A stretch of DNA of 64,000 nt from Paenibacillus pinistramenti (GTDB lineage Bacteria > Bacillota > Bacilli > Paenibacillales > Paenibacillaceae). Made by a program: the position numbers and the translations under genes. The stretch is taken from NCBI RefSeq assembly GCF_005869875.1, contig NZ_VAWG01000001.1:434001-498000 (forward strand). Direction: 5' to 3'. The notes under the pieces were generated by a model. The model was not told the DNA's origin, made no database searches, and saw nothing but the letters and a program-made list of their open reading frames with translations. How positions within the stretch are numbered: the first letter of the stretch is position 1; every line of letters begins with the position of its first letter. Below are positions 53,352 to 62,247 of the stretch, piece after piece.

Positions 53352-54002
53352 TTAAAGTCCGATATAAGGGCGCATTTTCTCAAACATTTTATCCCCGATG
53401 CCTTTAACTTCCTTTAGATCATCCAGAGAAGAGAAGGGGCCGTGCTGATTCCGGTAATCGATGATAGCCTGCGCTTTCTTCGCGCCGATACCGGGGATCT
53501 CCTCAAGCTCCGCCAGACCGGCATTATTGATCGAAATCGCGCCGGATGAGGAACCGGCTGAGCTGCTGGCAGAGCCATCTGCTGTGCTGGTGGCAGAGCC
53601 CTTAGCAGTGGCTGCAGTTCCATTTGCGCCGGCTGCCAGGCTTCCCGTTCCTGCACCCGTTCCGGCTGATGGAAGGGAAGAAGCAGGAGGGGAAGAAACG
53701 CCTATATCCGCTGCAGACGGCTGGTTTCCGGATGACTGAGTTCCGGATGTTTGAGTTCCGGATGTTTGACTTCCGGATAACTGGGCTTCTGGTGTTTGGT
53801 TACCAGATGTTAAGCTCCCGGATTTGCCGCTGCCACCGCTGCTTTCAACAGCCTGCGCTGGCTGCAGGGCAGAAGCCACGGCCTCGTTCATCGGGGTCCA
53901 GCCCTTGATTCCGTCAGAAGGTTTGGTGCCCAGTGCAAGCAGCATGAGCCCCGCACCGCACACCGCAGAAAATACAGCAATCTTTAGCCGTTCCTTTATC
54001 AT
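53352..54002 (-). CDS. comEA: Competence protein ComEA
   Basis: Membrane-anchored DNA receptor of competence. 216 residues: N-terminal membrane helix (about 8-26), a long linker rich in Gly/Ser/Thr/Gln with SGTQT/SGNQ repeats and a further Ala/Gly-rich stretch, then the helix-hairpin-helix DNA-binding domain INNAGLAELEEIPGIGAKKA ... LKEVKGIGDKMFEKMRPYI. GGAG precedes the ATG. First gene of comEA-comEB, downstream of leuS. Confidence 0.96.
   Translation of the reverse strand: MIKERLKIAVFSAVCGAGLMLLALGTKPSDGIKGWTPMNEAVASALQPAQAVESSGGSGKSGSLTSGNQTPEAQLSGSQTSGTQTSGTQSSGNQPSAADIGVSSPPASSLPSAGTGAGTGSLAAGANGTAATAKGSATSTADGSASSSAGSSSGAISINNAGLAELEEIPGIGAKKAQAIIDYRNQHGPFSSLDDLKEVKGIGDKMFEKMRPYIGL
53725..53820 (-). 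repeat. 15-bp tandem repeats inside comEA
   Basis: A GAGTTCCGGATGTTT-like 15-bp unit on the plus strand is repeated about six times with divergence and encodes SGTQT/SGSQT/SGNQ in the linker. Confidence 0.8.
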
Positions 54003-54154
54003 GTTACAACTCCAATCCCGTTCAAATATTCACGCCTGCGCCCTGGTGTCCAAGTCATGATCATCCGCTCAAGATGTCGTCCTGCTGTGATAAAGTTCGG
54101 CTCCTGCCGCATATCTATAGAGATTTAATAATAAAGAGACTTAATAAGCAGACT

Positions 54155-54211
54155 TAAAAAGCTGGCGATCAACCTCAGAAATAGGAATATCCTGAAGATT
54201 AATCGCCAAGC
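54155..54211 (-). terminator. Terminator after leuS
   Basis: GGCGATTAATCTTCAG, loop, CTGAGGTTGATCGCC followed by AGCTTTTTAAG on the minus strand, about 40 bp after the leuS stop. Confidence 0.85.
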
Positions 54212-54252
54212 GTTAAACCAAGTTGTGCTTATAGAGGACCGTTACCGGTGAA

Positions 54253-56697
54253 TCAGTTAGCTACGATATTAACCAGCTTGCCTGGAACCGCAACAACTTT
54301 ACGTACGGTCTTGCCTTCTACTGCGGCTGCAACGTTAGGAAGGGCAAGGGCATGCTCCTGCATAGCTGCCTGATCTAGGTCTTTGGAGATCTTGGTGCGT
54401 TCCACGATTTTTCCGTTCACCTGAACCACAATTTCCACTTCGGACTCCACCGTCCAGGCTTCGTCGTAAGCCGGCCATTCCGCGTAAGTGATCGACTCGT
54501 TATGCCCCAGACGCTGCCACAGCTCTTCCGCAATATGCGGAGCAAGAGGGGAGAGCATCTGCACGAAGCTTTCGGCTGCTGCCCGTGGAATGACGTCTGT
54601 TTTGTAGGCGTCGTTAATGAAGATCATCAGCTGGCTGATGACAGTGTTGAAGCGGAGGCCTTCCATATCCTCGGTTACTTTCTTCACTGTCTTATGCCAA
54701 GTACGCTTGAAGTCATCACTTCCGCCTTCATCCACGATTTTGCTGCTCAGGCTGCCGTCTTCGGCAACAAACAGGCGCCATACACGGGAGAGAAAGCGGT
54801 GCGAACCATCAACGCCGTTCGTGTTCCACGGCTTGGTTGCTTCCAAAGGTCCCATGAACATTTCGTAAATCCGCAGCGTATCTGCGCCGTATTCATTTAC
54901 AATATCATCCGGATTGATGACATTGCCGCGGGATTTACTCATCTTCTCATTGTTGGTGCCCAGAATCATGCCCTGGTTCACGAGCTTCTGGAACGGTTCT
55001 TTCGTGGACACCACGCCGATATCGTACAGCACTTTATGCCAGAAGCGGGCATAGAGCAGGTGAAGCACCGCGTGCTCCACACCGCCGATGTAGAGGTCAA
55101 CCGGCAGCCATTCCTTTTGCTTCTCAAGCGAGCAGAAAATGTCATCGTTATGCGGATCAATGAACCGCAGGTAATACCAGCAGCTGCCGGCCCATTGAGG
55201 CATGGTATTCGTCTCACGGCGTGCAGGCAGCCCGGTCTCAGGGTCGGTTGTGTTCACCCACTCCGTCACGTTGGCCAGCGGCGATTCCCCTGTACCGGAC
55301 GGTTTGATCTGGTCAATGTCCGGCAGCACCAGCGGAAGCTGATCCTCCGGAACCGGCTTCATTGTGCCGTCTTCCAGATGGATAATCGGAATCGGCTCGC
55401 CCCAGTAACGCTGGCGGCTGAACAGCCAGTCGCGCAGACGGTAGGTCACCTTGCCGCGGCCGTGCCCGTTCTCTTCCAGCCATTTAATCATGGTGCGGAT
55501 GCCTTCTTCTTTGTTCATGCCGTCCAGGAAGCCGGAGTTCACATGCGGGCCTTCGCCGCTGTAAGCTTCCTTGGACAAATCGCCGCCCGCAACGACTTCG
55601 ATGATCGGCAGGTCAAACTTGACCGCAAATTCGTAGTCACGCTGGTCATGACCCGGAACAGCCATAATGGCACCGGTACCGTAGCCGGCCAATACATAAT
55701 CCGCGATCCAGACTGGAATCTTCGCGCCGTTAACCGGATTCACAGCATATGCGCCCGTGAACACGCCGGATTTGTCTTTAGCCAGATCGGTACGTTCCAG
55801 ATCGCTCTTGCGTGCCGCCTGGTCCTGGTAAGCTTTAACTGCCTCGCACTGATCCGGTGTTGCAATCTTCTCCACCAGCTCATGCTCAGGCGCGAGTACC
55901 GCATAAGTTGCTCCAAACAGCGTATCCGGACGTGTTGTAAATACGGTGATTTTTTCAGAAGTGCCGTCCACAAGGAACTCAACCTCTGCGCCTTCGGATT
56001 TGCCGATCCAGTTGCGCTGCATGTCTTTAATGCTCTCCGACCAATCCAGCTCCTCCAGATCCTCAAGCAGACGTTCTGCATACTCGGTAATCTTCAGCAC
56101 CCACTGGCGCATCGGTTTGCGGATGACCGGATGGCCGCCGCGTTCACTCTTGCCGTCAATAACTTCTTCATTCGCAAGCACCGTACCAAGCGCAGGACAC
56201 CAGTTCACCGGCATTTCGGCCACATATGCCAGACCGCGCTTATAGAGCTGGATAAAAATCCACTGCGTCCATTTGTAATACTCCGGATCGGTTGTGCTGA
56301 TCTCGCGGTCCCAATCATAGGAGAAGCCTAGCGATTTGATCTGACGGCGGAAGTTGTTAATGTTCTTAACCGTAATATCGCGTGGGTGCTCGCCTGTATC
56401 GAGAGCGTGCTGCTCCGCTGGAAGACCGAATGCGTCCCAGCCCATTGGATGCAGCACATTGAAGCCTTTCATCCGCTTATAACGGGATACAATATCCGTT
56501 GCTGTATACCCTTCCGGGTGGCCGACGTGAAGCCCTGCTCCAGACGGATACGGGAACATGTCGAGCGCATAAAATTTCGGTTTGCCCGGATCTTCCTTGG
56601 TTTTAAAAGTTTTGTTCTCATCCCAGTAAGCCTGCCATTTTGGCTCGAGTCCCTGAGGATTGTAAGTGTTCCCGCTGCTGATGTTATTCTCTGCCAT
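54253..56697 (-). CDS. leuS: Leucine--tRNA ligase
   Basis: Class I leucyl-tRNA synthetase, bacterial type. 814 residues. HIGH-type motif [20 protein letters not shown], the CP1 editing domain ([12 protein letters not shown]), [14 protein letters not shown] zinc-like region with only a partial Cys set, KMSKSRGN, and a C-terminal anticodon-binding domain ending [16 protein letters not shown] behind AAGGAGG. A leucine T-box precedes it. In B. subtilis leuS is elsewhere; here it lies inside the comE/yqeM stretch. Confidence 0.97.
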   Translation of the reverse strand: MAENNISSGNTYNPQGLEPKWQAYWDENKTFKTKEDPGKPKFYALDMFPYPSGAGLHVGHPEGYTATDIVSRYKRMKGFNVLHPMGWDAFGLPAEQHALDTGEHPRDITVKNINNFRRQIKSLGFSYDWDREISTTDPEYYKWTQWIFIQLYKRGLAYVAEMPVNWCPALGTVLANEEVIDGKSERGGHPVIRKPMRQWVLKITEYAERLLEDLEELDWSESIKDMQRNWIGKSEGAEVEFLVDGTSEKITVFTTRPDTLFGATYAVLAPEHELVEKIATPDQCEAVKAYQDQAARKSDLERTDLAKDKSGVFTGAYAVNPVNGAKIPVWIADYVLAGYGTGAIMAVPGHDQRDYEFAVKFDLPIIEVVAGGDLSKEAYSGEGPHVNSGFLDGMNKEEGIRTMIKWLEENGHGRGKVTYRLRDWLFSRQRYWGEPIPIIHLEDGTMKPVPEDQLPLVLPDIDQIKPSGTGESPLANVTEWVNTTDPETGLPARRETNTMPQWAGSCWYYLRFIDPHNDDIFCSLEKQKEWLPVDLYIGGVEHAVLHLLYARFWHKVLYDIGVVSTKEPFQKLVNQGMILGTNNEKMSKSRGNVINPDDIVNEYGADTLRIYEMFMGPLEATKPWNTNGVDGSHRFLSRVWRLFVAEDGSLSSKIVDEGGSDDFKRTWHKTVKKVTEDMEGLRFNTVISQLMIFINDAYKTDVIPRAAAESFVQMLSPLAPHIAEELWQRLGHNESITYAEWPAYDEAWTVESEVEIVVQVNGKIVERTKISKDLDQAAMQEHALALPNVAAAVEGKTVRKVVAVPGKLVNIVAN

Positions 56698-56815
56698 TCT
56701 AATTTCCTCCTTAAAAATACTCCTTCAGAAGTGCTTCCTTCACAGGTGCGTCCTTCACAAGCCTTGACTTCTCTGTACCTGCGCCGGCAATGTCCAGGTG
56801 AACCTCTCCGTAATA

Positions 56816-56870
56816 TAGCAAAAAAACTCCCGCCCTCTAGCGAAGAAGATCCGCTAGGGACGAGAGTCTG
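56816..56870 (-). terminator. Regulated terminator of the leuS T-box
   Basis: GACTCTCGTCCCTAGCGGATC and GCTAGAGGGCGGGAGTT form a hairpin followed by TTTTTTGC on the minus strand. Confidence 0.9.
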
Positions 56871-57140
56871 GATTCCCGTGGTACCACCCTAGTTAGCTTC
56901 CGGCATACTTTGCCTTCGGCTCACTCAAGACCCTTAACGCGGGCGAAACGAAGATGTTCCTAATGCAATCCCGGCAGGCAGCCAGCTGGCCGACATTACC
57001 GTGCTTGGTTATTTGCATCCTGACTCCGAGGCGAGTTCACTTTAGGCTGAACGCCGGCTTGCACCTACCGCCGGTTCTCTGAAGAACAGTCCCAAAATTA
57101 ATAATCCTCTTCACAGTCGTCATCATTATCCAGTTAATCA
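56816..57140 (-). promoter_or_regulatory. T-box riboswitch, leucine-responsive, leuS leader
   Basis: The T-box motif AGGGTGGTACCACGGG lies on the minus strand at about 56875-56890. Stem I carries AGAGAACCGGCGGTAGGTGC and closes around the specifier loop GTGAACTCGCC, giving CTC (57033-57035), a leucine codon. A long interior region (56900-57000) fits stems II and III. Together with the terminator this predicts antitermination by uncharged tRNA-Leu. Confidence 0.92.
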
Positions 57141-57146
57141 AAGCTA

Positions 57147-57176
57147 ATTATAACGAAAAAGACTCTGCCGAGTCAA
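57147..57176 (-). promoter_or_regulatory. Sigma-A promoter of leuS
   Basis: TTGACT (57171-57176), 18-bp spacer, TATAAT (57147-57152) on the minus strand, directly before the T-box leader. Confidence 0.85.
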
Positions 57177-57201
57177 TCCGCCCCTGTTGTCCGCCGTCAA
57201 C

Positions 57202-58083
57202 TTAAAACCCGCGCTCCAGCGCCATTTGCGAAAGCGCCAAAGCGCCGCAAAGCCCCGCATTGTCGCCAAGCTTCGGGGGTACAATATAATCCGCGATATT
57301 GGCATCGCTCAGATTCGGATGCTGCACATAGCCGTTCAGCAGCTCTTTCAATTTCGTGTGAATGAGCGGGAACAGCTGAAGCTGCTTCATCACGCCGCCG
57401 CCCATGACGATTTTTTCAGGAGACAGAATGAGAATGTAGTTCATCAAGGCCTGCGCCAGATAATAGGCTTCCATATCCCAAGCCGGGTGATCCGCCGGAA
57501 GCTCGCCTGCCGGAACGCCCTGCCGCTGGCCGATTGCCGGACCCGCCGCTACGCCTTCCAGGCAGTCGCCGTGGTACGGGCAGGTGCCTTTAAATGTGTC
57601 TTCCGCATGCCGCCGGACATAAATATGCCCCATCTCCGGATGCGAAAGGCCGTGCACCAGCATCCCGCCGATCATCGCGCCGACGCCAATGCCTGTCCCG
57701 ACCGTAATGTAAATACAGCTGTCGGCCCCTTTTGCGGCTCCCCATAAGGATTCGCCGAGGGCCGCTCCGTTAACGTCCGTATCAAACCCGACCGGTACGT
57801 TAAATTCCTTCTTAAGCGCACCTACAATATTGTAATTTGACCAATGCGGCTTGGGTGTTGTCGTAATATAACCGTATGTATCACTGTCAAGAACCGGATC
57901 GATCGGGCCAAAAGAGCCTACGCCCAATGCATCGAGTTGTTTATCCTTAAAATAAGCGATCACTTTCCCCATCGTTTCCTCGGGTGTCGTGGTCGGAAAG
58001 CTGACGCGGTCCAGAACCTCTCCGTCTTTGGTGCCGATGCCGCAAACAAACTTCGTGCCTCCTGCTTCAATTGCTCCAAGCAT
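57202..58083 (-). CDS. gmuE: ROK family fructokinase
   Basis: ATP-dependent sugar kinase of the ROK family, closest in my reading to the Bacillus GmuE/ScrK fructokinases. 293 residues. MLGAIEAGGTKFVCGIGTKD, FGPIDPVLDSDTYGYITTTPK, GFDTDVNGAALGE with the catalytic Asp, VGTGIGVGAMI, and the zinc motif HPEMGHIY ... GTCPYHGDCLEG. The ATG (58081-58083) has GGAG 9 bases upstream. It is flanked by terminator-like hairpins and the leuS promoter, and does not look like part of a larger sugar operon. Confidence 0.9.
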   Translation of the reverse strand: MLGAIEAGGTKFVCGIGTKDGEVLDRVSFPTTTPEETMGKVIAYFKDKQLDALGVGSFGPIDPVLDSDTYGYITTTPKPHWSNYNIVGALKKEFNVPVGFDTDVNGAALGESLWGAAKGADSCIYITVGTGIGVGAMIGGMLVHGLSHPEMGHIYVRRHAEDTFKGTCPYHGDCLEGVAAGPAIGQRQGVPAGELPADHPAWDMEAYYLAQALMNYILILSPEKIVMGGGVMKQLQLFPLIHTKLKELLNGYVQHPNLSDANIADYIVPPKLGDNAGLCGALALSQMALERGF

Positions 58084-58160
58084 GCCTCTCGCTCCAATCT
58101 GCTTAAGTGTGAATGCATCTAATGCCGATTGTACCATAATTCAAACAAGGATGAATATGA

Positions 58161-58199
58161 GAAAAAGAAATGCCGCAGCCATTGCGGCCGCAGCATTTC
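58161..58199 (-). terminator. Terminator after namA
   Basis: GAAATGCTGCGGC, loop, GCTGCGGCATTTC followed by TTTTTC on the minus strand, about 25 bp after the namA stop. Confidence 0.85.
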
Positions 58200-58226
58200 C
58201 CAGGCTGTTTTTCTGCACAAAGAGGT

Positions 58227-59237
58227 TTACCAGCCCCGTGTATACGGTTTTGGAGCTTCCAGCTCAACGCCCAGTTTGGCGGCCGCAATGCGCGGCCAGT
58301 AAGGCTCGCGGAGCAGCTCACGCGCCAGGAAGATCAGATCGGCACGGCCGCTGCGCAAAATTTCCTCGGCCATTTCCGGCTCTGTAATCAGGCCGACCGC
58401 ACCGGTTGGAATGCCGGCTTCGCGGCGGATATGATCCGCAAACGGCACCTGGTAGCCCGGATAAACCTCCGAAGGGCCTTTCGGCGTGATGGCACCGGAG
58501 CTGACATCAATCAGGTCGACGCCAAGCTCTTTCAGCCATTTTGCGTACACCACATAATCGTCAGGCGTTTCGCCTTCCGGATGATATTCGTGTGCCGATA
58601 CACGAACCAGCAGAGGGCCGTCCCACACCTTCTGCACCTCAGCAACGATCTCCTTAAGGAAGCGGAAGCGGTTCTCCTGGCTGCCCCCGTATTCATCGCT
58701 GCGCCGGTTGCTGAGCGGAGAAAGGAACTGGTTGATCAGATAGCCGTGTGCGGCGTGCAGCTCGATCACATCGAAGCCTGCCTCTTTAGCTCTCCGGACA
58801 CCGTCTGCAAAAGCCTGCACCGTCTCGCCGATCTGCTCCTTCGTCATCTCCTGCGGCGTCTGATAGCGGTCGCTGAACGCGATGGCAGATGGGGCAGCTA
58901 TCGGACCCTCCAGCTCGGCCTTGCGGCCGGCATGGGCGATTTGGATGCCAATATGGGAGCCCTGGGCATGGACAAGACGAACGACTTCCTTCAGGCCTTC
59001 AATATGATCGTCGCTCCAGATTCCGAGATCATACGGGGAAATCCGGCCCTGCGGGGTCACGGCCGTAGCTTCAAGGATAATCAAGCCGACTTGTCCGACG
59101 GCACGGGCCGGATAATGAATTTTATGCCAGTCCTGCACTTTACCCGATTCGTCCTCCACAGAGTACATGCACATCGGCGCCATGACAATGCGGTTTTTCA
59201 GCGTAATATTTTTAAGTCGGTAAGGTTCAAACAGCAA
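58227..59237 (-). CDS. namA: NADPH dehydrogenase NamA (old yellow enzyme)
   Basis: FMN-dependent ene-reductase of the YqjM type, thought to detoxify electrophiles. 336 residues: [17 protein letters not shown] with the active-site Cys, [50 protein letters not shown] and the C-terminal RGW end that reaches into the partner subunit in YqjM. The start is TTG (59235-59237) behind AAAGGAG. An extended -10 (TGTTATAAA) and tandem repeats lie 90 bp upstream. Confidence 0.93.
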   Translation of the reverse strand: MLFEPYRLKNITLKNRIVMAPMCMYSVEDESGKVQDWHKIHYPARAVGQVGLIILEATAVTPQGRISPYDLGIWSDDHIEGLKEVVRLVHAQGSHIGIQIAHAGRKAELEGPIAAPSAIAFSDRYQTPQEMTKEQIGETVQAFADGVRRAKEAGFDVIELHAAHGYLINQFLSPLSNRRSDEYGGSQENRFRFLKEIVAEVQKVWDGPLLVRVSAHEYHPEGETPDDYVVYAKWLKELGVDLIDVSSGAITPKGPSEVYPGYQVPFADHIRREAGIPTGAVGLITEPEMAEEILRSGRADLIFLARELLREPYWPRIAAAKLGVELEAPKPYTRGW

Positions 59238-59311
59238 GAAGCTCCACTCCTTTTTTGTATTATGTAAAAGTTAAGACGATATCCATCATACTGCTTTTTT
59301 TCGTATATCGC

Positions 59312-59327
59312 AATATTCCAATATTCC
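59312..59327. repeat. Tandem 8-bp repeat at the namA start site
   Basis: AATATTCC twice in direct tandem, immediately after an extended -10 (TGTTATAAA, 59328-59336) on the minus strand, so it would cover the transcription start. Confidence 0.6.
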
Positions 59328-59376
59328 TTTATAACAAAACAACTGCCGCATAGCTGTAATTTGTCCATTTCAAGGC

Positions 59377-59411
59377 AAAAAGAAACGGCCTCCTTCACAC
59401 TGAAGAAGACC
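59377..59411 (-). terminator. Terminator after the yqeM-like methyltransferase
   Basis: GGTCTTCTTCA-GTG-TGAAGGAGGCC followed by GTTTCTTTTT on the minus strand, 20 bp after the stop. Confidence 0.85.
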
Positions 59412-59430
59412 GAAGACCGAGAATGATAGA

Positions 59431-60255
59431 TTATTTAATTGCGACAAAAAACAGCCGCTCCGCCGTTTCATCCGCAGCCTGCCATTTGAAATCGGCATAA
59501 CACTTGATATCCCGGAAGCCCGCACGCTTCAGCTCAGCCATCATCCATTCGGGCTCGTAAGCGCGCTGGACATGGATTTCCTCAAAGCGCTCATATAGAG
59601 CGTGCTGCCCGGAAGCTTGGCCGTTCCGTCCGTCCCGACGGGCCTCGGGGTGATCGGGAGTATTTTCCGCGCGTGCAAAAATAGATAAATGATGTTCGAT
59701 TTCACAGCGCTCTTCGTCAAAATCACAGGTCCAGATGTAGGAGACCGAAGGCTCGTCGAGCACAAACGGCTGCTCCTCGTCGTAACGCCGCAGCGTGTCA
59801 GGATGGTGCACGTCGAACAAAAAGCTCCCGCCCTCTTTAAGGCCATGGTAAGTCCGGGCAAATACCTCGGCAACCTCTTCCGGCTCCAGCACATAGTTGA
59901 TGCAGTCGCAGAAGGAAATCACCGAGTCGACAGGCTCGGGCATCTCCCAGCTTCGCATATCCTGACACAACCACCGGATACTCCCCTCCCGGTACAGCCT
60001 GTTTCCCCGGGCAGTAGAATCCATTTTACTCTGGGCCACCGACAGCATATCTTCCGACAGATCGATTCCCGTTACCTGATAGCCGGCGTTAGCGAGCGGG
60101 ATGGTGATGCTGCCGGTGCCGCAGCCCAGCTCAACGACCGTCCGCGGATTTCCATGGCGCTCCCAGGCGGCTTGTGCAAATTGGACCCAGCTCTGATAAG
60201 GCATATCCTGCATCAGTTCATCGTATACATAGGCAAATTTCCGATAAGCCTGCAT
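59431..60255 (-). CDS. Class I SAM-dependent methyltransferase (YqeM-like)
   Basis: 274-residue methyltransferase in the position of B. subtilis yqeM. MQAYRKFAYVYDELMQDMPY opens it; SAM motif VVELGCGTGSITIPLANAGY and GIDLSEDMLSVAQSK follow, then ISFCDCINYVLEP. The substrate is unknown. I use the ATG at 60253-60255, with AAAGGAG 12 bases upstream; a start nine codons earlier (60282) is possible but would lie in the terminator region of cvfB. Charged inserts (PEARRDGRNGQASGQ) lengthen it. Confidence 0.85.
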   Translation of the reverse strand: MQAYRKFAYVYDELMQDMPYQSWVQFAQAAWERHGNPRTVVELGCGTGSITIPLANAGYQVTGIDLSEDMLSVAQSKMDSTARGNRLYREGSIRWLCQDMRSWEMPEPVDSVISFCDCINYVLEPEEVAEVFARTYHGLKEGGSFLFDVHHPDTLRRYDEEQPFVLDEPSVSYIWTCDFDEERCEIEHHLSIFARAENTPDHPEARRDGRNGQASGQHALYERFEEIHVQRAYEPEWMMAELKRAGFRDIKCYADFKWQAADETAERLFFVAIK

Positions 60256-60280
60256 AACCGTCTTCGACTCCTTTATCATC

Positions 60281-60331
60281 AAAAAAACAAAGGCCGGTCC
60301 GAAACCCTGTATAAAGGTTTCAGCCTGCCTT
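60281..60331 (-). terminator. Terminator between cvfB and the methyltransferase
   Basis: AAGGCAGGCTGAAACC-TTTATACA-GGGTTTCGGACCGGCCTT followed by TGTTTTTTT on the minus strand. A smaller GGCGG/CCGCC hairpin with TCTTTT precedes it (about 60335-60355). The U-tract is right next to the methyltransferase ribosome binding site. Confidence 0.75.
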
Positions 60332-60368
60332 GCTTAAAAGAGGCGGCAAATCCGCCTATGGGTTCAGC

Positions 60369-61265
60369 CTATTCCTGCTCTTGTTCCGGTTTAACGAGAT
60401 AAGTCCAGCTTTCCTTCTGAGTAACCTTTCCGTCCTTCATCAGCTTGCCGAGCGCGCGTTTAAACGCCGATTTGCTGATGCCAAAGCGCTGCTTGATGAC
60501 TTCAGGAGGGGTTACATCCGAATAAGGCATCGCGCCGCCCTGGCGTTCCATCAGGAAGGCAAGAATTTTATCAGCGTCCTCGCCCTGGCTCACTTCGCGC
60601 CGTGCCGTCATGGACAGGTTCACTCTGCCGTCTTCCCGGACATGGGCTACGCGGACCTTAACGGTCTCCCCCAGCCGAAGCAGGCGGGCACGCTCCGTGG
60701 AATGGATCATGCCGATCGCTCCAAATCCGAGCACACCGCCCTGGACAACCACAAAGGTTCCCATCTGCAGCGGCTTGTACACAATGGCGTCAAACCATTC
60801 ATTCTTCCAGGAATCCGGGGCGTGGAAAGCTTTGGCGCTCAGCTCCTGCTCGCCGGCCAGTTTGGCCTTCAGGCGGCCCTGCTTGTCCTGCTCCATAATG
60901 ACATACACTTGGTCACCGACGCGGGGATGAAGCTCGGGCAGCTCAGGCAGCTCACGGATCGGCAGCAGCAGCTGGCGTCCGAGTCCCATTTCCAGAAAGC
61001 AGCCGAGCCGCGGATGCACGTCCGCAACTTCAAGCAGCGCCATTTCTCCAAGCGTGAGATAAGGCTTTTTCATCGTGGCCGCGGGCCGGTCTTCCGTATC
61101 GAAGAACAGAAATACATCGACGGTATCCCCGGCTTTGACCGGGTGCGTCAGTTCCGAATAATGCAGCAGGATATCCTGTCCTTCGTCTCCGCGCAGAAAA
61201 TAACCAAACGGCGAAACCTCACGGTCGACCGGCAGAGATACAATCGTTCCTGCAATCAAGCTCAT
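60369..61265 (-). CDS. cvfB: S1 RNA-binding protein, CvfB family
   Basis: CvfB (YitL) RNA-binding protein, known as a virulence regulator in staphylococci. 298 residues: three S1-like domains (for example SPFGYFLRGDEGQDILLHYSE, LGCFLEMGLGRQLLLPIREL and GFGAIGMIHSTERARLLRLGE) followed by a winged-helix C-terminus PPEVIKQRFGISKSAFKRALG. The ATG overlaps the rsfS stop (ATGA, 61262-61265), so it is coupled to rsfS, an unusual position compared with B. subtilis. Confidence 0.93.
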   Translation of the reverse strand: MSLIAGTIVSLPVDREVSPFGYFLRGDEGQDILLHYSELTHPVKAGDTVDVFLFFDTEDRPAATMKKPYLTLGEMALLEVADVHPRLGCFLEMGLGRQLLLPIRELPELPELHPRVGDQVYVIMEQDKQGRLKAKLAGEQELSAKAFHAPDSWKNEWFDAIVYKPLQMGTFVVVQGGVLGFGAIGMIHSTERARLLRLGETVKVRVAHVREDGRVNLSMTARREVSQGEDADKILAFLMERQGGAMPYSDVTPPEVIKQRFGISKSAFKRALGKLMKDGKVTQKESWTYLVKPEQEQE

Positions 61266-61609
61266 ACGGTCTCCACAACTTTGGCATCGGACCAAAGACG
61301 TTCGATATTATAATATTCCCGCTCGTCGCGGTGGAAGATATGCACGATGACATCGCCGAGATCCATCAGCACCCAGCGCGCAGTGTCCGTCCCCTCGATA
61401 CCTTTAATTGTGCCGCCTGCTTCATGCACCTGCTTGCGGATTTCCGTTGCAATCGCCTGCACCTGCGTATCGGAATTCCCGTGACAGATTACAAAATAAT
61501 CCGCGATCAGGGAGATGCCTTTCAAATCCAAAGCTACGATGTTCATCGCTTTCTTATCATCAGCGGCTGTAACCGCGAGATTTAACAATTGCTGTGGCGA
61601 AACTGCCAT
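61262..61609 (-). CDS. rsfS: Ribosomal silencing factor RsfS
   Basis: RsfS binds L14 and blocks subunit joining when nutrients are short. 115 residues: DKKAMNIVALDLKGISLIAD, ICHGNSDTQVQAIATEIRKQ, EGTDTARWVLMDLGDVIVHIF and a FHRDEREYYNIERLW end. ATG with GAGGAAA upstream. 26 bp after yqeK. Confidence 0.97.
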   Translation of the reverse strand: MAVSPQQLLNLAVTAADDKKAMNIVALDLKGISLIADYFVICHGNSDTQVQAIATEIRKQVHEAGGTIKGIEGTDTARWVLMDLGDVIVHIFHRDEREYYNIERLWSDAKVVETV

Positions 61610-61635
61610 TCCGTTTCCTCCTTCTAGTCGTTTAA

Positions 61636-62247
61636 TTATTCAGCGGAAGCAGCCTGTCCGCGCTTGGCGGCAGCAAGCTGCCTTACAAGATCATTCCGGG
61701 CCAGCACCGTCATCGGAAAAATAATTTTGCGCTGCTGGAGCAGGAAGGAGATTGTAGAGTCGAAGCCGGCGACCAGCGCTTCTTCAAGACTATTTTTCGC
61801 CAAATCCCGAATGATATCCACGCCCGGAAAATCCCGGCCCGGTTCAATATAATCGGCCAGGCAGATGATCTTGTCCATCTTCGTCATGCCGACGCGGCCC
61901 GAGGTATGATACCGGATGGCGTCCAGCACCTCCCGGTCTGTAATGCCGTAATCCTTTTCGGCTACGAAAGCGCCGACCTCGGAATGCAGCAGCTGCTTGT
62001 CATACTCCAGAAGCTCCTGGTTTAAGCCGGCAGCCGCATTGTCGCGGACCACGCTTTCCTGCCTGTCGATCGGCCAGTATTTGGCCACATCGTGCAGAAG
62101 CGCCGCCAGATCAGCCTTGACCGGATCAGCGCCGTAGCGCTCCGCCAGCTCCACAGCCGATGCCATAACGCCTTCCGTATGCTTCCAGCGCTTCTCGGGC
62201 ATCTGACCGGACACCGCTTTGATCAGTTCATCACGGGTGTATGTCAT
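61636..62247 (-). CDS. yqeK: HD-domain hydrolase YqeK (Ap4A hydrolase)
   Basis: HD-domain protein; B. subtilis and Staphylococcus homologues hydrolyse diadenosine tetraphosphate to ADP. 203 residues: RWKHTEGVMASAVELAERYG, HD motif LAALLHDVAKYWP, HSEVGAFVAEKDYGI, and AIRYHTSGRVGMTKMDKII. The start ATG at 62245-62247 overlaps the nadD 3' end by 17 bp. Confidence 0.95.
   Translation of the reverse strand: MTYTRDELIKAVSGQMPEKRWKHTEGVMASAVELAERYGADPVKADLAALLHDVAKYWPIDRQESVVRDNAAAGLNQELLEYDKQLLHSEVGAFVAEKDYGITDREVLDAIRYHTSGRVGMTKMDKIICLADYIEPGRDFPGVDIIRDLAKNSLEEALVAGFDSTISFLLQQRKIIFPMTVLARNDLVRQLAAAKRGQAASAE

Noticed and set aside
54502-56331. 609-residue plus-strand frame opposite leuS
   Set aside because: Shadow of leuS with no ribosome binding site and no family resemblance.
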